NCBI GenBank assembly: GCA_050633645.1
Contig: JBOEGX010000003.1
Span: 41,281-105,280 of the forward strand
Source: UBA1672 sp050633645
GTDB lineage: Bacteria; Pseudomonadota; Alphaproteobacteria; Micavibrionales; Micavibrionaceae
Direction of reading: 5' to 3'
DNA: 64,000 bases
Position 1 is the stretch's first letter, and each line of letters opens with the position of its first letter. The translations under genes and the position numbers were made by a program. The notes beneath the pieces were generated by a model. It was not told the origin of the DNA. It saw only the letters and a program-made list of their open reading frames with translations, and made no database searches. This document shows, in pieces, positions 59,606 through 64,000 of this stretch.

Positions 59606-61792
59606 ATGGACCTAGAAGATAGAGTTAAACGCCTTGAGAAGAGACTTTTACGTGAAAAAAACGCACGTCAGCAAGCTGAGGGCCTTTTAGAAAATAAGAG
59701 CAAGGAGCTTTATCGGCTTAATAAAAACTTGATGGATAACTCCCGATTACTAGAGGCTACTGTTGTAAACGCTAATGATGGCGTTATTATTACAGATGCT
59801 GATCTTGAAAATGGCCCAAACATTGTATATGTGAACGAGTCATTTACAAAGATTTCAGGCTATGAGGCTCATGAGGTAATCGGTAGAACACCAAGAATAT
59901 TACAAGGCGATGATACGGATCGTAATGTTTTGGCGCGCTTAAAAAAATGCTTACAAAAAGGGCGTTCCTTTAAAGGGGAACTTAAAAACTACACAAAAGA
60001 TGGTGATCCATATTGGCTTGATATAAGTATTATGCCCATTTATGACGACAATAACACGCTCACGCATTTTACAGCCATTGAACGTAATATTACAGAGCGT
60101 AAAAACTTTGAAAAAGAATTATTGAATGAAAAGAATATTGCAGAAAAGGAAGTAAAAGAGCGCCAACGCATAGAAGCTCAGATGCAAGAATATGCAGATA
60201 AGCTTGAGTTAATCCGTTTTGATGCCGTTGATGCTCAGAAAAAAGCCGAGGCGGCAAACCACGCAAAATCAGAATTTCTTGCGAATATGAGCCACGAACT
60301 CAGGACGCCTTTGAACGGCATTATTGGAATGGCAGAAATGCTTTTGTTTTCTGATTTAGATGAAAACCAAAAAGAAAACACCGAGGTTCTTCACCGTTCA
60401 GGCGAAAATTTATTGAGTATTCTCAATGATATCCTTGATATATCAAAGATTGAAGCTGGAGAGTTGGAAATTGAAAATGTTCCATTCCATTTATCAACAG
60501 CAATGCGCCAAATCATACAGCTATTTTTACCATTGGCTGAGGATCGCGGGGTAAAGCTGCTCTTAGAGGAAGATGAGAATGCGCCAGATGTCATTATTGC
60601 AGATTTGGGGCGCACACAGCAGGTTTTACGTAATCTTGTTAATAATGCCCTTAAATTCACCCAAAATGGCAGCATTACACTCATTGTAAAAGTTACTCAG
60701 GAAAATAATAATCCTCTAATATATATTGCTGTAGAAGATACAGGTATAGGCATTCCCAAAGATAAGTTGGATATTATTTTTGATAAATTTACACAGGCTG
60801 ATGCTTCGGTGACGCGTAATTTTGGTGGAACCGGCTTAGGTTTGGCCATTACCCAAAATCTTATAAAGCTTATGGATGGACAAGTGGGGGTTGACAGTAT
60901 TGAAGGAGAAGGATCAACTTTCTGGTTTAAAATTCCATACGAGGAAGCCTCACCAGATGTTCGTCCAATTAATTTATATGCAGATAACTTGAGCAATGAA
61001 GATATAAATGTTTCAAAAGACATCAGCATTCTTGCTGTTGACGACCATCCTGTTAACCAGCTGTTTGTTCAAAAACTTCTTAAACGTTTTGAGTTCCATA
61101 ACATTGACCTGGCTGAAGACGGGCAACAGGCATTAGATATGATAAGAAGGAAGCATTACGATATTGTTCTTATGGACTGTCAGATGCCTATTTTGGACGG
61201 GTATAAAGCAACAAAAATTTTACGAGAATGTGACGTGGAGGAAAAAAGGGGAGTTCCTGTGATTGCGCTCACTGCTAATGCTATGGTTGGTGATCGTGAA
61301 AAGTGCATGAAGGTTGGAATGAATGACTACTTAAGCAAACCAATCAAGCCTGAAAAATTGCTAACTATTATTCACAAATGGGCGGGCGATAAAATAAACA
61401 ACGAAAGTTTTTCTCAAGATGATTTAGTATACCAGCAACCGGACTTAGAACAGATATCTAACGTTACAATATTAGATATGGATCACCTTAATATGTTTAC
61501 TGATGGAGACCCTGATGAAGAAAGACAGCTTTTAGATTTGTTTTTTGACCAAGTAGAACTTAGCTTAATGGCACTAAATGAGGGCTGCGTTAACGACGAT
61601 CCAGAAGAATGGAAAAAAGCAGCGCATAAATTTAAAGGTTCTGCTGCAAACTTAGGTGCAACGGCTTTATGCGGTTCCTGTGAAAATGCAGAAAAAAACT
61701 TCAACGAGGGACTCGATGCGAAAAAAAGTATGTTGATAGAAATCAATGCTCAGGTTCTTGCTTTAAAGAGGTATTTGGGGAGGCAACATTAA
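59606..61792 (+). CDS. PAS hybrid histidine kinase with receiver and Hpt domains (H-NOX-associated)
   Basis: A 728-residue soluble kinase with no membrane helices: coiled coil (1-45), PAS/PAC (~46-167, with GRTPRILQGDDTD and YTKDGDPYWLDISI), coiled coil, HisKA (phospho-His230 in NMSHELRTPLNG), HATPase (NALKFTQNG, DTGIGIP, GGTGLGLAI), receiver (~472-590, LMDCQMPILDG, LSKPIKP) and a C-terminal Hpt (AAHKFKGSAANLGA). The PAS resembles LOV sequences but lacks the photo-reactive Cys (NCRFLQ is TPRILQ). Phosphate can flow His-Asp-His to the two receiver proteins and the NtrC-type regulator. It lies 8 bases after the H-NOX gene. Confidence 0.92.
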   Translation: MDLEDRVKRLEKRLLREKNARQQAEGLLENKSKELYRLNKNLMDNSRLLEATVVNANDGVIITDADLENGPNIVYVNESFTKISGYEAHEVIGRTPRILQGDDTDRNVLARLKKCLQKGRSFKGELKNYTKDGDPYWLDISIMPIYDDNNTLTHFTAIERNITERKNFEKELLNEKNIAEKEVKERQRIEAQMQEYADKLELIRFDAVDAQKKAEAANHAKSEFLANMSHELRTPLNGIIGMAEMLLFSDLDENQKENTEVLHRSGENLLSILNDILDISKIEAGELEIENVPFHLSTAMRQIIQLFLPLAEDRGVKLLLEEDENAPDVIIADLGRTQQVLRNLVNNALKFTQNGSITLIVKVTQENNNPLIYIAVEDTGIGIPKDKLDIIFDKFTQADASVTRNFGGTGLGLAITQNLIKLMDGQVGVDSIEGEGSTFWFKIPYEEASPDVRPINLYADNLSNEDINVSKDISILAVDDHPVNQLFVQKLLKRFEFHNIDLAEDGQQALDMIRRKHYDIVLMDCQMPILDGYKATKILRECDVEEKRGVPVIALTANAMVGDREKCMKVGMNDYLSKPIKPEKLLTIIHKWAGDKINNESFSQDDLVYQQPDLEQISNVTILDMDHLNMFTDGDPDEERQLLDLFFDQVELSLMALNEGCVNDDPEEWKKAAHKFKGSAANLGATALCGSCENAEKNFNEGLDAKKSMLIEINAQVLALKRYLGRQH

Positions 61793-61856
61793 CTCTATAA
61801 CAACTGGCTACTCTTCGTATAAAATTTAATATTACCTGAATTTATCAAGCAAAGTT

Positions 61857-62097
61857 TCATAATCGATTAAAATCTAAAACTTGATTCCAATCCTCAAAAA
61901 CCTTGAATAATGCGTTCGAAGTTTCTCTATCGGGCTGCACCATCTTATACTCACTATCCTGAATCTTCTCTATAAGTGAGAATGGAAGCGCCTTTGCGGG
62001 AGTTCGGAAATCTTCATTTTGCACATATGGCAACGCTTCCGAAAATGCCAATTTTAACACCAATCTTTTGTGATTGAGGTTGCCTGTATCCCATAGG
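61857..62097 (-). pseudogene. Serine recombinase fragment, middle (C-terminal part, cut by IS)
   Basis: The minus strand reads LWDTGNLNHKRLVLKLAFSE, ALPYVQNEDFRTPAKALPFS and a full C-terminus ending DWNQVLDFNRL with stop at 61857. Its upstream part is interrupted exactly at the IS left end (62099). It is the same recombinase C-terminus as at 55053-55260, but with its natural end. Confidence 0.6.
61937..62096. repeat. 160-bp direct repeat, right copy
   Basis: Direct repeat of 55053-55212, same orientation, starting GCACCATCTTATACTCAC and ending CCCATAG. Together the copies bracket the NtrC/H-NOX/kinase genes (about 6.9 kb). Confidence 0.85.
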
Positions 62098-62128
62098 TTG
62101 AATAGCCCCTATAAAAGTAGACAGCTTG

Positions 62129-63010
62129 CTACTTCCATAATTGCTGTTTTTCAAAATCTATTGGCGACAGCATTTTGTTATTACCATGCTTTCTTTTTGG
62201 ATTATAGAAAAATTCAATGTAATCAAAAATATCATCACGGGCAGATTTGCGCGTAGCATATGTTTTTCGCCGTACACGCTCTCGTTTCAGTAATTGAAAA
62301 AAACTTTCAGCCACGGCGTTATACCCAAGGGGCAGACCCTCATGACAATTACCGCGCCTGCTCATGCTGGCTTCTAAATTATGCTTAACAAGGAAGGTTT
62401 GCCACTCATGAGAGGTAAATTGGCTCCCCTGATCTGAATGTATGGTCACTTTGGACTTTGGTTTGCGGCGCCATACCGCCATTAGCAGTGCACTTAAAAC
62501 AAGATCCATCTGCATGCGTGATTGCATTGACCAACCAACAATGCGCCGTGAATATAAATCAAGCACAACGCATAAATACAGCCAGCCTTCATGCGTCTTA
62601 ATATACGTGATATCCGTTACCCAGACTTGATCAGGCGCAGCCACATCAAAGTTCTGTCCCAGTTTATTCTCGGCTAAAATGGCAGGAGATCCGCCGTAAG
62701 AGTCAGGCTTTCGTTTATATCCGATCTGTGCCTTGAGATCGGATGCCCGCATAAGGCGCGCCGTGCGGTTGAGGCTCAGTGTTTCACCAAGGCAATGTAA
62801 ATCATCATGGATTTTACGGTATCCATAGATGCACCCAGATTCCAGCCGCGCTTGCTTGATTAAGCCTGTCAGCCGCCTGTTATCTTTACTTTGATTGCTG
62901 ATCGGGGCTTTAAGCCATGCATAAAACCCACTGCGCTGAACACCTAATACACGGCACATCGCACAGATTGAGAATACAGCGCGGTGTGCCTTGATAAAGA
63001 CGTACTTCAA
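62129..63010 (-). CDS. IS3-family transposase OrfB (DDE integrase domain)
   Basis: A 293-residue DDE transposase: HTH_21 region (CRVLGVQRSGFYAWLK), first Asp in QVWVTDITYIKT, second Asp in VTIHSDQGSQF, and Glu in NAVAESFFQLLKRERV. Compared with the usual RRGNCHDNAVAESFF, six extra residues (EGLPLG-like, at about 62311-62330) lie between Cys-His and Asn-Ala, an in-frame 18-base insertion close to the catalytic Glu. It is expressed as OrfAB after frameshifting. Confidence 0.9.
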   Translation of the reverse strand: MKYVFIKAHRAVFSICAMCRVLGVQRSGFYAWLKAPISNQSKDNRRLTGLIKQARLESGCIYGYRKIHDDLHCLGETLSLNRTARLMRASDLKAQIGYKRKPDSYGGSPAILAENKLGQNFDVAAPDQVWVTDITYIKTHEGWLYLCVVLDLYSRRIVGWSMQSRMQMDLVLSALLMAVWRRKPKSKVTIHSDQGSQFTSHEWQTFLVKHNLEASMSRRGNCHEGLPLGYNAVAESFFQLLKRERVRRKTYATRKSARDDIFDYIEFFYNPKRKHGNNKMLSPIDFEKQQLWK

Positions 63011-63285
63011 TCGGCATCCCTTGCGAAGTACGCCGTGGCCTTTTTTAAGATATCACGCTCTTCTTTAACCCGCACCAGCTCGGATTTTAAGCGCCGTATC
63101 TCGGCAGACTGCTCGCTATCTCTTTGAATAACTTTTGTTGGCTTATGATACTGCGTGATCCACGCATAAAGGGACTTTGTGCTTATCCCAAGACGATCGG
63201 ATACATCATTGACTGAATATCCCCGATCCTTAACTTGCGATACCGCATCGCGTTTAAATTCTTCTGTGTAACGTATTCCTGACAT
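63007..63285 (-). CDS. IS3-family transposase OrfA
   Basis: A 92-residue protein with HTH_Tnp_1 (YTEEFKRDAVSQVKDRGYSV, DRLGISTKSLYAWI) and a leucine-zipper helix (EIRRLKSELVRVKEERDILK). It overlaps orfB by 4 bases and carries the frameshift heptamer near its end. Confidence 0.9.
   Translation of the reverse strand: MSGIRYTEEFKRDAVSQVKDRGYSVNDVSDRLGISTKSLYAWITQYHKPTKVIQRDSEQSAEIRRLKSELVRVKEERDILKKATAYFARDAD
63040..63046 (-). other. Programmed -1 frameshift heptamer A-AAA-AAG
   Basis: On the minus strand the codons for ILKKA read atc tta aaa aag gcc, containing A_AAA_AAG, the usual IS3-family slippery site that joins orfA to orfB. Confidence 0.75.
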
Positions 63286-63346
63286 CGTAGTCTCCTTGCT
63301 TCTAATTTATACACTGCAAGGTGTCTACTTTTATAGGGGCTATTCA

Positions 63347-63559
63347 GAAAGTTTTAGAATCGCAGTAACCACGCTGGTTACACTGGCATCGAAGGCGGCT
63401 GATATTTTTGATCGTTCGACCACAGACGAAAAACGCCAGTTGATCGGATACGTGTTCTCGAACTTGGAATTAGAGGGTGGAAAGCTGCGGTATTCCTTGA
63501 AAAAACCATTCGATATGTTCGTGGATTTACCACTTTGTCAAGAATGGCAGGGGCAGTAG
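63347..63559 (+). pseudogene. Serine recombinase fragment, right (C-terminal part, plus strand)
   Basis: After the IS right end the plus strand reads LVTLASKAADIFDRSTTDEK, RQLIGYVFSNLELEGGKLRY and KKPFDMFVDLPLCQEW, a serine-recombinase C-terminal coiled-coil and tail. The frame ends inside the complement of tRNA-Trp. It belongs to a different recombinase lineage from the two minus-strand fragments and lies in opposite orientation. Confidence 0.65.
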
Positions 63560-63620
63560 GACTCGAACCCACGACCGTCGGATTTGGAATCCGATGCTCT
63601 ACCAACTGAGCTATACCCCT
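63545..63620 (-). tRNA. tRNA-Trp (CCA)
   Basis: On the minus strand: acceptor AGGGGTA/TGCCCCT, TAGCTCAGTTGGTAGAGC, anticodon stem TCGGA/TCCGA with loop TTCCAAA (anticodon CCA), T-arm CGTGGGTTCGAGTCCTAC and encoded CCA (63545-63547). The 3' end directly abuts the recombinase fragment. Confidence 0.95.
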
Positions 63621-63760
63621 ATATCAATGCAACACTATATCATATTGATACAATGCGATGCTATCTATAGCGCAAGTAGAATTTCGTGCAATCAAAAAAT
63701 TAAAAACTCTATTGATTTTTTGTCCGAAAGCCTATAATTCATACATCCACACCTTAAGAA

Positions 63761-63834
63761 GCGGGTGTAGTTCAATGGTAGAACGGCAGCCTTCCAAGCT
63801 GCATATGCCGGTTCGATCCCGGTCACCCGCTCCA
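63761..63834 (+). tRNA. tRNA-Gly (TCC)
   Basis: Acceptor GCGGGTG/CACCCGC, D-arm TAGTTCAATGGTAGAAC, anticodon stem GCAGC/GCTGC with loop CTTCCAA (anticodon TCC), T-loop CGGTTCGATCCCG and encoded CCA. It is followed by tuf, the usual tRNA-Gly/tuf order. Confidence 0.95.
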
Positions 63835-63892
63835 ATATTTTTTGAAATAGAGATTATTATCGAAATTCATGCTGATTTAGATGAAATACCCA

Positions 63893-63921
63893 TTGACAAT
63901 AGCTCTGTCTTTTCCTAAATG
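63893..63921 (+). promoter_or_regulatory. Possible sigma-70-type promoter before tuf
   Basis: TTGACA (63893-63898), 17 bases, then TAAATG (63916-63921). The -35 is perfect and the -10 is weak. Position is suitable for tuf, 58 bases upstream of the ATG. Confidence 0.4.
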
Positions 63922-63978
63922 AGAGCATTAGTTTTTAATGCCGTGTGCGGCAGGTTTATAAAATAGGAGCATTATAAA

Positions 63979-64000
63979 ATGTCTAAAGAGAAGTTTGAGC
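63979..64000 (+). CDS. tuf: Elongation factor Tu, N-terminal fragment (continues beyond window)
   Basis: ATG at 63979 behind AGGAG (63965-63969) begins MSKEKFE, the standard alphaproteobacterial EF-Tu N-terminus. Only seven codons are in the window. Its place after tRNA-Gly supports the call. Confidence 0.85.

Larger units (their letters stand above)
62099..63346 (-). mobile_element. IS3-family insertion sequence
   Basis: A 1248-bp element bounded by perfect ~25-bp terminal inverted repeats (TGAATAGCCCCTATAAAAGT at the left; its complement ends at 63346). It contains orfA and orfB on the minus strand with a -1 frameshift signal. Flanks (ggt / gaa) show no evident target duplication, which together with differing recombinase fragments on each side suggests rearrangement after insertion. 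Confidence 0.92.

Overview
The window reads as one continuous chromosomal segment of a moderately AT-rich Gram-negative bacterium. Several features point to Alphaproteobacteria: a complete ccoNOQP-GHIS cbb3 oxidase operon under an FNR box, an IalB-family protein, a PodJ-like polarity protein, TamA/TamB, OmpW, YcfD/RoxA, and a carboxyspermidine-type polyamine route. The order cannot be fixed from sequence alone. A perfect 16-bp parS site at 21245-21260 and the tuf/tRNA cluster at the right edge suggest, without proving, an origin-proximal location.

Left part (1-11 kb): the end of typA and a fatty-acid desaturase. Next comes a compact RiPP-metallophore-type locus: two secreted Cys-rich precursor peptides sharing one leader but carrying cores of opposite charge, each behind the same GTAACG-N16-CGAATA ECF-type promoter, followed by a single-chain MNIO (DUF692)-DUF2063 enzyme. 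Then an ABC-F ATPase carrying an in-frame palindromic repeat, and a divergent lysine-catabolism pair (2-oxoadipate dioxygenase/decarboxylase and an ALDH7-type dehydrogenase).

Middle (11-41 kb): a giant acidic RTX/VWA type I secretion substrate, an anchored thioredoxin-fold protein, MTA phosphorylase, tamA-tamB, parS, and a tripartite RND efflux operon with a divergent shortened NodT-like lipoprotein. The polyamine block follows: agmatinase, carboxy(nor)spermidine dehydrogenase, carboxy(nor)spermidine decarboxylase fused in frame to a GIY-YIG domain, and ornithine decarboxylase with a long leader. After it come an FNT channel, a PodJ-like protein, an RRM protein and a ribosomal-protein hydroxylase.

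Respiratory block (41-51 kb): ompW with a perfect FNR box, then the cbb3 operon, headed by a TauE/SafE-type membrane gene and facing a divergent Crp/Fnr regulator whose Cys cluster is at the C-terminus. One FNR box lies between operon and regulator.

Right part (51-64 kb): a DUF3095 gene, murA-dcd, and tRNA-Thr. Between two 160-bp direct repeats (recombinase-gene fragments, one abutting tRNA-Thr) sits an apparent NO-sensing island: an NtrC-type activator, a divergent sigma-54 promoter with an upstream inverted repeat, two tandem proteins with an unassigned N-domain plus a receiver, H-NOX, and a PAS hybrid histidine kinase. An IS3-family element, a third recombinase remnant, tRNA-Trp, tRNA-Gly and the start of tuf close the window.
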